A DNA stretch of 32,639 bases from Eubacteriales bacterium. Its GTDB lineage: Bacteria > Bacillota > Clostridia > Oscillospirales > Butyricicoccaceae. The notes under the pieces are model-generated. The model ran no database searches, had not been told where the DNA came from, and saw nothing but the letters and a program-made list of their open reading frames with translations. Position numbers and translations under genes: made by a program. The first letter of the stretch is position 1; the number at the start of each line of letters is the position of its first letter. Shown in pieces: positions 1 to 7,745 of this stretch. The DNA is taken from NCBI GenBank assembly GCA_030539335.1, contig JAUNSG010000020.1, positions 1 through 32,639 on the forward strand. Reading direction: 5' to 3'.

Positions 1-1
1 G

Positions 2-262
2 GAACTTTTAATCAAAAGTTGTTCTTATATGATTGCAGCAGAACAAAAAGCCCGCCTGAGCTATGACAATCTTCTGCGCCTGATCGATGACCCGGATGTG
101 CGCGATCCGCTGAAGTTCCTGCGTGAGCGCGAAATTGTCCATTTCCAGCGTTTCGGCGAAGCTCTGGAAAATGTCCAGGAAAATCTCGATTCCAAAAACT
201 ATTATGCCTATAATCCGGCGTTTGATACCGGGTGTCTGCGAAACTCCAAACAGAAACGCTGA
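2..262 (+). CDS. cotJC: Spore coat protein CotJC / manganese-catalase family, C-terminal fragment
   Basis: The frame is open to the left edge of the window, so only the last 86 or so residues are present. The piece AAEQKARLSYDNLLRL, then REREIVHFQRFGEAL and DSKNYYAYNPAFD, is the typical end of CotJC, a ferritin-like manganese-catalase relative of the inner spore coat. The E and H of REREIVHFQ match the family's metal-ligand helix. CotJC normally follows cotJA and cotJB, which would lie to the left. A strong hairpin terminator starts 10 bases after the stop codon. The gene points to a spore-forming Clostridia host. Identity rests on recognition of family motifs; the catalytic N-terminal half cannot be judged. 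Confidence 0.85.
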   Translation, partial: ELLIKSCSYMIAAEQKARLSYDNLLRLIDDPDVRDPLKFLREREIVHFQRFGEALENVQENLDSKNYYAYNPAFDTGCLRNSKQKR

Positions 263-271
263 GAGGCACGG

Positions 272-307
272 AAAAGCCAGAACAGGAGTAACCCTGTTCT
301 GGCTTTT
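272..307 (+). terminator. Bidirectional intrinsic terminator after cotJC and the vWA gene
   Basis: A perfect 15-bp stem (272-286 with 293-307) encloses a 6-base loop. The stem ends in A4/T4, so a U-tract exists in either direction. It lies between the stop of cotJC (plus) and the stop of the convergent vWA gene (minus, 315) and can serve both. Confidence 0.85.
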
Positions 308-314
308 GATCCGT

Positions 315-1025
315 TTACCGCCTTTGTCTGTGTGTACCGCGGCTCGCAAAGTCCTTCTCAATGGAGGCCTTCCATTCCGCACCCATCGGTGCGGCGCAGG
401 CGCGGATATGGCTGATCGCCCCGCTGACTGCCTCATAGTTCAGAGCCACTCCTCTGCTGTCCGCATGATAGTTGACGGCACGGTCTGCACCGATCCCCAC
501 ACGCGCAGCGGTCGCAATCGCATCGATGTTCGCCCCGAGGAACAGGAACTCCCATCCATATTTCTTTTTCTCCTGTGCAACCATAGCCTGCACCTTCTCA
601 TAGGTATACGCGCGGCTGGCGTTTTCCATCCCATCCGTGATGATGACAAACAATACTTTATCCGCCCGTTTCTCCGGCACTGTGTGCTTCTGTACATCGG
701 CGATCCGGCGAATCGTCATGCCAATCGCATCCAGCAGCGCGGTGCAGCCGCGAACCTGGTATTCCTTCGCCGTCATCGGCGGCACATGGGAAATCGCAAG
801 CCGGTCATGCAGCAGTTCGTAGTCCTGGTCGAATAGAACGGTCGTCACATTGGCTTCCCCCGGCTCCCGCTTCTGTTGATCCAGCATGGAATTATACCCG
901 CCGATGGTATCGCGCTCCAATCCATTCATGGAGCCGCTGCGGTCCAGAAGAAATACCAGCTCCGTACGGTTTGTCTTGCGCTCTGCCTTTTCCGCTTTTG
1001 CGGCCTTTCTCCAAAACAGTCTCAT
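315..1025 (-). CDS. von Willebrand factor type A (vWA) domain protein
   Basis: A 236-residue protein that is almost entirely one vWA domain. The metal-ion-dependent adhesion site is complete: DxSxS as D28-R-S-G-S32, T95 in GCTALLDAI and D131 in ITDGMEN. vWA domains bind a divalent cation and mediate protein-protein contacts; bacterial single-domain forms often act in chelatase-like, tellurite-resistance-like or unknown complexes. The first 20 residues are lysine/arginine-rich, with no signal peptide or membrane segment, so it is probably cytoplasmic. Two in-frame ATGs exist (1031 and 1025); the second is 8 bases from AGGAGG and is preferred, the first only 2. It is a single gene with no partner in the operon, so its target is unknown. 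Confidence 0.85.
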   Translation of the reverse strand: MRLFWRKAAKAEKAERKTNRTELVFLLDRSGSMNGLERDTIGGYNSMLDQQKREPGEANVTTVLFDQDYELLHDRLAISHVPPMTAKEYQVRGCTALLDAIGMTIRRIADVQKHTVPEKRADKVLFVIITDGMENASRAYTYEKVQAMVAQEKKKYGWEFLFLGANIDAIATAARVGIGADRAVNYHADSRGVALNYEAVSGAISHIRACAAPMGAEWKASIEKDFASRGTHRQRR

Positions 1026-1184
1026 TGTCATGTCCTCCTGTCATGTCTTTGTTTTTGTGACTTTAGAATACCATTTCGAATGGGCAGAATGGTCGCTTGG
1101 CAGGCGACTTCGATGACAGACTGCCCGATCCAGTCTGCGACAGCGGCGCCAAGGCCGAAGGCGAAAAACCGCAGGGATATGACA

Positions 1185-1223
1185 AATGTCCGGCGAGGAC
1201 AACATCGCCGGACATTCTTTTTT
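1185..1223 (-). terminator. Hairpin after the nudix/mmcQ operon
   Basis: A perfect 12-bp stem (1185-1196 with 1205-1216, loop of 8) starts right after the mmcQ-like stop. The minus-strand U-tract is poor (TTTGTC); the plus-strand side has a T6 run. It is probably the end of the macro-nudix-mmcQ transcript, possibly also blocking antisense transcription. Confidence 0.5.
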
Positions 1224-1584
1224 CATTGCTGTGTATCTTTTTGTTTTCGTTTTGGCTTCGGAGCGGTCAGTACAAAACTGTCCTCGATCAGACGGCCGAT
1301 CTCCTCCTCGGTCATGCTGCCGTCCAAAATAATACTGACCCAATGCTTTTTGTTCATATGATACGCGGGGACAACCGCCGGGAAGGTATTTCTCCAGAAA
1401 TCTCCCCATTGCGGGTCTGCCTTGACGTTGATCCAGATGTGTCCCTGCCGTTCGAAGATCAGGGCAAAAATCTTCTGGTTCCCCTTGTGCCGCATACAGG
1501 TCAGTTATCGTCCCCAAAAGGATCGTCCGGATAGACCGCCGGAAACGCCAGGCAGACGGCAACCGCCTCTTCCCGGGTCAGCAT
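1223..1584 (-). pseudogene. MmcQ/YjbR family (COG2315) gene interrupted by a one-base frameshift
   Basis: The start overlaps the Nudix stop (ATGCTGA), a typical translational-coupling junction. From that ATG the frame encodes a typical MmcQ/YjbR N-terminus ending PDDPFGDDN, then hits TGA at 1501-1503. The rest of the family signature (MRHKGNQKIFALI, WINVKADP, VVPAYHMNKKHW, MTEEEIGRLIEDS) follows in the next frame to 1223. Adding one base near 1501-1505 would turn the stop into the family's expected DDNW and give a 120-residue protein, the usual length. Family members have a CyaY-like fold; the DNA-binding label is weakly supported. A recent inactivation and a sequencing error are both possible. 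A shortened product could begin at the internal ATG at 1495 but would lack the first quarter of the fold. Confidence 0.75.
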
Positions 1585-1973
1585 CCTTCCGCCTTTCTCC
1601 GCCGGATCTCATCCAGAATCGGCTCGTCTGCCGGACAGAATTCCAGCGCATCCATTTCCTCCACCGTGACCCAGCGCAGATCGTTGTGCTCCAGCCTTTG
1701 CGGCACCCCATCGGCGATGGCCGCGTGGAACAGTGTCAGATGTACCGTCAGGTCGGGATAGGTATGGGTGACCTCCCAAAAGACTTCCTTTACCGAAACC
1801 GTAATCGCCAGCTCTTCCCGGCATTCACGGACAAGCGCTTGTTCCCTCGTCTCGCCCGGCTCAACTTTCCCGCCGACAAATTCCCACAGCAGCCCCCGCG
1901 CCTTGTGCGCCGGGCGCTGACAGGCCAAAAACCGGTCGCCGTCCCAAATCAGCGCCGCTACCACCTCTGTCAT
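1578..1973 (-). CDS. Nudix hydrolase, MutT-like
   Basis: This 131-residue protein carries a Nudix box at residues 35-57: G35, E41, R49, E50, E53 and E54 are all present, with one deviation (A56 where the consensus has G). Nudix enzymes cleave nucleoside diphosphates linked to another group. The N-terminal VVAALIWDGDRFLACQRP and the WEFVGGKVEPGE context are typical of MutT-type (d)NTP pyrophosphohydrolases acting on oxidised nucleotides. The gene starts 21 bases after the macro-domain gene and overlaps the next gene by 7 bases, so the three are one operon. Next to a macro-domain protein, an ADP-ribose or related substrate is also conceivable. Substrate is not determinable from sequence. Confidence 0.87.
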   Translation of the reverse strand: MTEVVAALIWDGDRFLACQRPAHKARGLLWEFVGGKVEPGETREQALVRECREELAITVSVKEVFWEVTHTYPDLTVHLTLFHAAIADGVPQRLEHNDLRWVTVEEMDALEFCPADEPILDEIRRRKAEGC

Positions 1974-1994
1974 CGTATCTCCCTTCCTTTCGGC

Positions 1995-3020
1995 TCATGC
2001 ACCCAGCAGCTTCTGATCGAATGCAAACAGCGCCTCGTTGATCTCATAGATGTCATACACCTGATTGTCAATGCAATATTCGATAATGACATCAAATTTG
2101 CTGCTGTGCGACAGCGCATAGCCTGCACGCCCCAGCAGATCGGTTGTCTCATCCAGATTCAGCCGGAGCGCGATCGCCAGCGCAATCGCGGTCTGTTTGC
2201 TCGGTTTGTAGCTGTCCTTGCGGATTTTGGAAAACAGCTTGCGGTCAAGATTCGCCCGCTTGTACACCTCCACATCCGTCATTCCCTTTTCATCGATCAG
2301 CCGCAGTAGCATTTTGGAAAAGGAATCGTCCAGATGTTCCATCAAATCGCGCAGAGAGCGTTTTGGCCCCAGCGCTGCCGATGGCATGGAATCCTGCGCT
2401 GCCGCCGGTGCGAACTGCTTCTCCTGCTCCCGCTCCTGCCGCTGCAGGGCAATGGACTCTGTCTGCCAGCGGCGGTCTTCCCGGCGAGCATCCACGTAGT
2501 GATCGTCAATATAGGCCCGAATACCGGAAAACTGTGACTGGCCGAGCACAACCGCACTGCGGTCAAACAGCACGAGAGCAACCTCCATCTCGTTCCCCTT
2601 CAAAAATTCACGGATGGCATCGGTCGCGATGCGGAGCGCCTCCTCCTTCGGATAGCCGTAAATCCCGGAGGAAATCAGCGGGAAGGAAATGGACCGGCAT
2701 CCATGCTGTTTCGCCAGGTGCAGGGACTGGATATAACAACTGCGCAGCAGCTCGGGTTCGTTCTGATGGCCGCCGTGCCAGATCGGTCCCACCGCATGGA
2801 TGACGTATTTGGCCGGAAGACCAAAGCTCTTGGTAATCACGGCCTGTCCCACCGGGCAACGTCCGATTTTCCGGCATGCGCGGTTCAATTTGTCGTAATT
2901 CGCCGCGGCGAAGATCGCGCCGCAGACACCGCCGCCCGGCATCAACTGGCTGTTCGCCGCATTGACAATTGCATCCGTCGGCATTTTGGTGATATCATTG
3001 CGTATCAGCGTAAATGGCAT
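1995..3020 (-). CDS. Macro domain (ADP-ribosyl-binding/hydrolase) fused to an XRE-like helical domain
   Basis: Residues 1-175 form a macro domain: VNAAN at 19-23, the GGGV loop at 29-32, HAVGPIW at 75-81 and the SSGIYGYP loop at 117-124 are the ADP-ribose-binding elements of the TARG1/MacroD-like superfamily. A charged, alanine/glutamine-rich linker (about 176-222) leads to a helical C-terminal domain (about 225-310) with an XRE/Cro-like pattern, including DRKLFSKIRKD, KPSKQTAIALAIAL and TDLLGRAGY. The protein may recognise ADP-ribose or remove ADP-ribosyl groups, with the C-terminal part giving DNA or protein binding. It is first in an operon with a Nudix hydrolase and an MmcQ/YjbR gene. There is no signal peptide. 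The combination suggests nucleotide-damage or ADP-ribose handling, but this is inferred from context. Confidence 0.85.
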   Translation of the reverse strand: MPFTLIRNDITKMPTDAIVNAANSQLMPGGGVCGAIFAAANYDKLNRACRKIGRCPVGQAVITKSFGLPAKYVIHAVGPIWHGGHQNEPELLRSCYIQSLHLAKQHGCRSISFPLISSGIYGYPKEEALRIATDAIREFLKGNEMEVALVLFDRSAVVLGQSQFSGIRAYIDDHYVDARREDRRWQTESIALQRQEREQEKQFAPAAAQDSMPSAALGPKRSLRDLMEHLDDSFSKMLLRLIDEKGMTDVEVYKRANLDRKLFSKIRKDSYKPSKQTAIALAIALRLNLDETTDLLGRAGYALSHSSKFDVIIEYCIDNQVYDIYEINEALFAFDQKLLGA

Positions 3021-3052
3021 GGAATCCCCTCTCTCTCCGTATTGCTATACCA

Positions 3053-3082
3053 ATTATAGCACAGCCAATTCTCCGGACACAA
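3053..3082 (-). promoter_or_regulatory. Candidate promoter of the macro-nudix-mmcQ operon
   Basis: Minus strand: perfect -10 TATAAT (3053-3058), with a weak -35 TTGTGT (3077-3082) at 18 bp. It lies 33 bases upstream of the macro-gene start. The -35 overlaps the arm of the neighbouring terminator. Confidence 0.55.
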
Positions 3083-3119
3083 CACAAAAGCGGCCGCTCG
3101 GAACGGCCGCTTTTGTGTT
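3081..3119 (-). terminator. Intrinsic terminator of the MFS gene
   Basis: A perfect 16-bp inverted repeat (3081-3096 with 3104-3119) with a 7-base loop; the minus-strand 3' arm carries T4. It is placed 30 bases after the MFS stop codon. Confidence 0.8.
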
Positions 3120-3148
3120 GGAAAAGAAAAAGGAGAAGAACCAAATAT

Positions 3149-4366
3149 TCAGCACTCTGTTTTGAGTCCGAGTACTGACTCTGCTTTGGCTTTGGCTGTC
3201 TGGGGGCCCTTGTTGAACAGTGCGAGTACGAACAGGACCGCTGCCGGAACCAGCAGGACGCCCATACCGAGGCGGATGCCGGCCATTTCGGCGACACTGC
3301 CGACGATCGATGGGGTAAGGATCGATCCCGGATTGGTAAGGGTGATAAAGACGCTCATGGCGAGCGGATAACGGCCAAATACGTCGCCGGCATTGGAAAC
3401 CGTGGTGCCGTACATGCCGGAGAGCGACAAGCCCAGGCCGATCGTGCCGATCAGCATAGGAACCAGGCTGTGGCTCATGACCAAAACGACGAGGAATACG
3501 ACAATGCCGGTGCTCAGCATACGGATCAGCTTTGCCGACGTCATACGGCTGCCGAGTGCGCTGCATCCAAACCGTCCGAGCAGAATGACAATCCACAGCA
3601 GGGAGGTGAGGAGCTGGGCGGAATCCGCCTGTACCACGCCGCTGTCGGTGTAATAGGTTACCATCCATCCCATGACCGAAGCCTCGACACAGAGGTAAAA
3701 GAACATGATAAAGATCGTATACCAGAACAGTTTCTCTTTGAAGAATCCAAAGGAATTTCCGGCATTTTTCGGGCGCTCATAGGAAATGCTGTCCATTTTC
3801 ATGAAGCCCGACGTAATCATGGAAATGATGCCGAGCGCAATGACCACATACAGTGCATAGCGCCAGCCGCTGTCGCCAAAAACGCGGTTGCAAATCAGGG
3901 CGAGGAACGGAGCGGATACCGCACCGATCGCAAAGAAGCCATGCAGGGCGTTCAGCGGTGCAGAGGAGCCGCCGGACAGGGCGCTGACCGCGTGGTTGTT
4001 GTAATTGCTGACGGCGCCGCGTCCCAAGCCGGTGAGCAGCAGTGCCGCGATCAGCAGGTATGGATTGCCCGTGATCAGGGTGATGGCAAAGCCGATAAAG
4101 GTCAGCGGATTCAGCACCATCAGGGAGCGCTTGAGTCCGATCGTCAGTGGAATCAATCCGGCGAACAATCCCGCCGCCATATTGCCGATGGAATGCGCCG
4201 AAATCAGAAATCCGCCGATCTGGTAGCTCAGCCCGTATTCTTCTTTCATCATCGGGAGGATCGAACCGATCAGGATGACAAACACACCCTGGATCAGATA
4301 GAGAAAAAATAGATTGCCAATCATGTACTGGTCGTTGCCGTTCAGGCTCTGAAAGAATTTTTTCAT
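3149..4366 (-). CDS. Major facilitator superfamily (MFS) transporter
   Basis: A 405-residue, strongly hydrophobic protein with about 12 predicted membrane helices, the standard MFS size. The first half contains QIGGFLISAHSIGN and GLGRGAVSNYNNHAVSAL, and a cytoplasmic central loop lies near SYERPKNAGNSFGFF. HAVSALSGGSSAPLNALHGFFAIGA resembles sugar/fucose-permease-like MFS members (FucP/YfkF type), so a small polar substrate is likelier than a drug, but specificity is unknown. The start at 4366 (MKKFFQSL) is chosen because AAAGGG is 9 bases upstream; the in-frame ATG at 4375 abuts that ribosome site. The gene is a single transcription unit with its own terminator and is divergent from the MATE gene. 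Confidence 0.85.
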   Translation of the reverse strand: MKKFFQSLNGNDQYMIGNLFFLYLIQGVFVILIGSILPMMKEEYGLSYQIGGFLISAHSIGNMAAGLFAGLIPLTIGLKRSLMVLNPLTFIGFAITLITGNPYLLIAALLLTGLGRGAVSNYNNHAVSALSGGSSAPLNALHGFFAIGAVSAPFLALICNRVFGDSGWRYALYVVIALGIISMITSGFMKMDSISYERPKNAGNSFGFFKEKLFWYTIFIMFFYLCVEASVMGWMVTYYTDSGVVQADSAQLLTSLLWIVILLGRFGCSALGSRMTSAKLIRMLSTGIVVFLVVLVMSHSLVPMLIGTIGLGLSLSGMYGTTVSNAGDVFGRYPLAMSVFITLTNPGSILTPSIVGSVAEMAGIRLGMGVLLVPAAVLFVLALFNKGPQTAKAKAESVLGLKTEC

Positions 4367-4375
4367 CGGATACAT

Positions 4376-4658
4376 CCCTTTCTATCTCGTTTTTTGTTGT
4401 ACCCATTATCGCGCAGACGGCGTTTTTTTTCTTTCACAATTCAGCACAAATTTTTCTTCCATCGATTTTTTCTCTTCCGCAGATTTATCCACACATCACC
4501 TAAGTTTTTCGTGTTTTCCCTCGTTTTTTGGAATTTTTTCATCATTTTCTTTGAATTGCCTTTTCCGATTTGTTCTCCAATCCTGCACGATTTGTGATAA
4601 AAATTTTTATGATTCCTGCAACAGGTAAAAAACCGGATCATCCGCCGTTCCCTCCCGG
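4376..4658. other. Non-coding divergent intergenic segment, T-rich
   Basis: This is about 280 bases between the MFS start and the MATE promoter. The plus strand is rich in T-runs and has no ribosome site followed by a plausible gene; short open frames here are highly basic low-complexity strings and are not believed. A GATAAT 10-element on the minus strand near 4408-4413 could serve the MFS gene, without a clear -35. Confidence 0.4.
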
Positions 4659-4687
4659 TTGACAGAATCCCCATTCTGTGCTATCCT
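4659..4687 (+). promoter_or_regulatory. Strong housekeeping-type promoter for the MATE leader
   Basis: TTGACA at 4659-4664, a 17-bp spacer, then TATCCT at 4682-4687. Transcription would start near 4694, about 130 bases before the MATE start codon and about 47 bases before a terminator hairpin. Confidence 0.8.
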
Positions 4688-4740
4688 GTTTTCACTAAAA
4701 CCTCGTGTGGATTTTTCTAGTTTCTCTGCAAGCTATTTTC

Positions 4741-4787
4741 GCCACGCAACATCCCGTCGGGATCGTTGCGTGGCTTTTTTGTTTTTT
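4741..4787 (+). terminator. Terminator inside the MATE leader (attenuator or end of a small RNA)
   Basis: A stem of 15 bp with one bulged C (4741-4755 with 4759-4774, loop GTC) is followed by T6 and then a second T6. It sits between the promoter at 4659 and the MATE ribosome site at 4811, so it would stop transcription before the gene unless bypassed. No leader peptide with a ribosome site is seen in the 47 bases before it. Confidence 0.8.
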
Positions 4788-4821
4788 ATCCCAATCCGCA
4801 CGATCTGCCAAGGAGGAAACG

Positions 4822-6156
4822 ATGAACGAAAATTTCATGAAGGAAAAGCCTGTTTTTCCGCTCATCACAGCGATGGCACTTCCGATGGTTATTTCCATGC
4901 TGGTCAATTCGTTGTACAACATTGTGGACAGCTTTTTTGTCGCGCAGATCAGCGAAGATGCGATGACCGCTGTGTCCCTGGTCTATCCAATTCAAAACCT
5001 CATCACCGCCGTCGCCATCGGGTTCGGCGTGGGGATCAACGCCGTGATCGCCTTCCACCTGGGCGCCGGTGAGAAGACAACCGCCAATATCGCGGCAACA
5101 CACGGCCTTCTCTTTTCCGTCTTACATGGTATCCTGCTCACCGTGGGAAGCATCGCGGTGATGCCTGTCTTTTTGCGGATGTTCACCTCGGCAAGCCACG
5201 TCATCGCGCTCGGAACACAGTATTCTTCGATCGCGTTTTCCTTTTCCCTCGTCATCATGCTCAGCCTCTGGTTTGAGAAAATCTTTCAAGCAGTGGGGCG
5301 GATGAAAACCACCATGTTCGCCATGCTGTGCGGGTGTATCACCAACCTCATTCTGGATCCACTGCTGATCTTCGGCATTGGCTTTTTCCCGGCGCTGGGC
5401 ATCCGCGGGGCTGCCATCGCAACCGGAATCGGCCAGGTCGTCACGGTGGCCGTTTACCTGATTTTTTATGCCGCCTTTTCACTTCCTGTACACGTCGGAC
5501 GGAAGTATCTCACCTCCGACCGGAGCATTTCCCTCCGGCTCTACGCGATCGGCATTCCGGCCACGCTCAATCTTGCGCTGCCCTCCCTGCTGGTTTCCAG
5601 TCTGAATGCCCTCCTCGCCCTGTACTCCCAGAGCTATGTTGTCATCCTGGGCATCTATTACAAGCTCCAGACCTTCCTCTACCTCCCCGCCAACGGCATT
5701 GTCCAGGGGATGCGTCCGATCATCGGATTCAACTTTGGGGCGAAAGAATACAAGCGGGTCAAAAAGATCTATGCGGTCACGCTGGGCATGAGCGGCGTCA
5801 TCATGGCGCTCGGAACCGTAATCTGCCTGCTTGCCTCGGAACAGCTCATCGGCCTGTTCACCACCAATCCCGAGACCATCGCCGCCGGACAGATCGCACT
5901 GCGCATCATCAGCGCCGGGTTCCTTGTGTCCGCGGTTTCGGTGACCTCCTGCGGCGCGCTGGAGGGACTCGGAAAAGGCCCTCAGTCGCTCGTGATCTCC
6001 CTGTGCCGCTATGCGGTGATCATCCTGCCGGTCGCATTCCTGCTGTGCCGGATGGCCGGCCCGCTCGGCGTCTGGAATGCGTTCTGGATTTCCGAAGCGA
6101 TCACCGCCGTCATCGCGGTCGTCGTCTATCGCGGTGCGGTCAAGCGGTCGTATTGA
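4822..6156 (+). CDS. MATE family multidrug/cation antiporter
   Basis: A 444-residue membrane protein with about 12 predicted helices in two homologous halves, matching the MATE (MatE/NorM/DinF) superfamily in size and pattern. The N-terminus PVFPLITAMALPMVISMLVN followed by YNIVDSFFVAQISEDAMTAVSL is the classic MATE helix 1/2 region. The second half has LNLALPSLLVSSLNALL and GMRPIIGFNFGAK. Members export drugs or metabolites in exchange for Na+ or H+. ATG 4822 is preferred because AAGGAGG lies 5 bases upstream; the frame stays open further upstream through the leader hairpin, which is not coding. An internal terminator between promoter and gene suggests conditional expression. Substrate is unknown. 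Confidence 0.9.
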   Translation: MNENFMKEKPVFPLITAMALPMVISMLVNSLYNIVDSFFVAQISEDAMTAVSLVYPIQNLITAVAIGFGVGINAVIAFHLGAGEKTTANIAATHGLLFSVLHGILLTVGSIAVMPVFLRMFTSASHVIALGTQYSSIAFSFSLVIMLSLWFEKIFQAVGRMKTTMFAMLCGCITNLILDPLLIFGIGFFPALGIRGAAIATGIGQVVTVAVYLIFYAAFSLPVHVGRKYLTSDRSISLRLYAIGIPATLNLALPSLLVSSLNALLALYSQSYVVILGIYYKLQTFLYLPANGIVQGMRPIIGFNFGAKEYKRVKKIYAVTLGMSGVIMALGTVICLLASEQLIGLFTTNPETIAAGQIALRIISAGFLVSAVSVTSCGALEGLGKGPQSLVISLCRYAVIILPVAFLLCRMAGPLGVWNAFWISEAITAVIAVVVYRGAVKRSY

Positions 6157-6170
6157 CCGCCTGTCCGGTG

Positions 6171-7637
6171 TCATTTCTCCAGCCGGATCACCTCTGTCGC
6201 AACCGCCTCCCGGAAGGCGCGGTCATGCTCCACAAAGACCATGGTCGGGGAAAACTCGTTCAGCAGCCGCTCGATCTGTATGCGGGAATATACATCGATA
6301 AAATTGAGCGGTTCATCCCACACATACAGATGCGCCTCCTCACAAAGGCTCTTGGCCAACAGAACCTTTTTCTTCTGTCCGTTCGAAAAGTCCCGCATGT
6401 CCTTTGTAAACTGCACGCGGCCGATATCCATCTTCCGCAGAATCGCTTTGAACCGGCTTTCCTCCAGATGATGCTCGCGTGCAAACGTGGTCAGGGACCC
6501 CCGCAGATGGGAGGTGTCCTGCGGCACATACGAAACCACCAGGCCGGAACTCCGTTCCACGCCGCCGGTGTACTCCATCTCCTGCCCGAGCAGCAGTTTG
6601 AGCAGGCTGCTCTTTCCGCTTCCGTTTCTGCCATCCAGCGCAATCCGTTCCCCCTGCCGGACGACAAACGAAACCGGTTTATTGACTGGAATTCCATCGT
6701 ATCGGATCACAATATCCGAAACAGAAACCAGTGTATCCGCGTGATACCGGAGCGGTGACAGCAGCAGACGCTCTGCGGTCTCGGTATTTTTCAAAAGCCC
6801 TGCCTTTTGCCCAATGGCCCTCTGCTGCCGTGCTTCGATGGACTTGGCCCGTTTCATCATCTTGGCGGCCTTGTGCCCGACATATCCCTTGTCCGCCGCG
6901 CCAACCTTCGACGCTTCCACCCGGTCCGACCATCCCGCCGTGCGCGCTGCCGCCCGCTGCAGTTGGCGGATGTCCCGCTGCAAACGGCGGTTTTGTCCCT
7001 GTTCCAACGCCTGCTGCCGCTCAAAATTCGTCATCCACGAGGAAAAATTTCCGCGCTGCACCTCAATATTGGCGCGGTTCAGGGCCAGAATATGATCCAC
7101 ACAGCCATCCAGGAAACAGCGGTCATGTGACACCAGAAGAAAGCCTGTTTTCTTCTGCAAATAGGCCGATACCAGCTCCCGGGCACGGGCATCCAGATGG
7201 TTCGTCGGCTCATCAATCAGCAGGAAATCGCCCTCGTTTAAGAACAGCGCTGCGAGCAGCACCTTGGTCTGCTCCCCTTGGGACAGCGCTGCAAATGGAC
7301 GCCAAAGAACCGTCGGCTCCACCTCGAGATAGGAGAACTCCCGCAGGAATTCCCACTCCTCCGCCCGTGGACAGATTTCCTTCAGGATGTCCCCGGTTTG
7401 TTGTCCCACATCGGTGACCGGATAGGGGAAATATTGAAACCGCACCGACGCCCGGATCGTGCCGGAATACGGGTACTTGCCGCGCAGCAGGCTAAGAAAG
7501 GTTGTCTTTCCTCTGCCGTTTCTGCCGACAAAGCCGAGCTTCCAATCCGTATCAATCTGGAGATTGACCTGCTCGAAAATGATATCGCCGCTCGACGGGT
7601 AGGAAAATGTGAGGTTTTTTACCTGAATTCTTGACAT
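6171..7637 (-). CDS. ABC-F ribosomal protection protein, Lsa family
   Basis: This 488-residue protein has two ABC ATPase domains and no membrane segment. Domain 1 has Walker A GRNGRGKTT at 38-46, signature LSQGEQTKV and Walker B LLIDEPTNHLD. The long charged linker (about 190-300) is the ARD that enters the ribosomal E site. Domain 2 has GRNGSGKSS, FSNGQKKKV and YVWDEPLNFID. The start (LTFSYPSSGDIIFEQ, DWKLGFVGRNGRGKTTFL) and the EVEPTVLWRPFAALS stretch match the Lsa branch, which displaces lincosamides, pleuromutilins and streptogramin A from the ribosome. The upstream region has a promoter, a 7-codon leader peptide and a terminator, the architecture of drug-inducible ABC-F genes. AGGAG lies 10 bases before the ATG. 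The actual resistance spectrum is inferred. Confidence 0.92.
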   Translation of the reverse strand: MSRIQVKNLTFSYPSSGDIIFEQVNLQIDTDWKLGFVGRNGRGKTTFLSLLRGKYPYSGTIRASVRFQYFPYPVTDVGQQTGDILKEICPRAEEWEFLREFSYLEVEPTVLWRPFAALSQGEQTKVLLAALFLNEGDFLLIDEPTNHLDARARELVSAYLQKKTGFLLVSHDRCFLDGCVDHILALNRANIEVQRGNFSSWMTNFERQQALEQGQNRRLQRDIRQLQRAAARTAGWSDRVEASKVGAADKGYVGHKAAKMMKRAKSIEARQQRAIGQKAGLLKNTETAERLLLSPLRYHADTLVSVSDIVIRYDGIPVNKPVSFVVRQGERIALDGRNGSGKSSLLKLLLGQEMEYTGGVERSSGLVVSYVPQDTSHLRGSLTTFAREHHLEESRFKAILRKMDIGRVQFTKDMRDFSNGQKKKVLLAKSLCEEAHLYVWDEPLNFIDVYSRIQIERLLNEFSPTMVFVEHDRAFREAVATEVIRLEK

Positions 7638-7657
7638 TCTGCCTCATCTCCTTTTTC

Positions 7658-7697
7658 AAAAAAATAAGAGCTGCAAGAAAGACCCTTCTTACAGCTC
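7658..7697 (-). terminator. Attenuator terminator directly before the ABC-F ribosome site
   Basis: Minus strand: a 12-bp stem (7686-7697 with 7668-7679, one G-U pair) with a short loop, followed by TTA and T7. It lies between the leader peptide and the ABC-F start codon. The first arm (TGTAAGAA, 7693-7686) can instead pair with TTCTTGCA in the leader-peptide codons or with CTTGCAG at 7775-7769, which would act as antiterminators. Confidence 0.85.
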
Positions 7698-7710
7698 ATC
7701 ACAGCACAGC

Positions 7711-7737
7711 ATTGCCGCACCATTCTACTGCGGCAAT
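7711..7737 (-). promoter_or_regulatory. Leader stem-loop between the long-range helix and the terminator
   Basis: A perfect 9-bp stem (7711-7719 with 7729-7737), loop of 9. A further 8-bp stem (7779-7786 with 7793-7800) lies upstream on the same minus transcript. The leader is therefore densely structured, as expected of a ribosome-controlled attenuator. Confidence 0.6.
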
Positions 7738-7745
7738 CCATATAT

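Noticed and set aside
1029..1190. Minus-strand frame without start codon that translates to a hydrophobic membrane-like stretch upstream of the vWA gene
   Set aside because: No ATG/GTG/TTG start with a ribosome site and no recognisable family; it may be a remnant or composition effect.
4441..4674. Minus-strand 77-codon open frame between MFS and MATE
   Set aside because: Highly basic low-complexity translation produced by T-runs on the other strand, no family similarity, and it runs through the MATE promoter.
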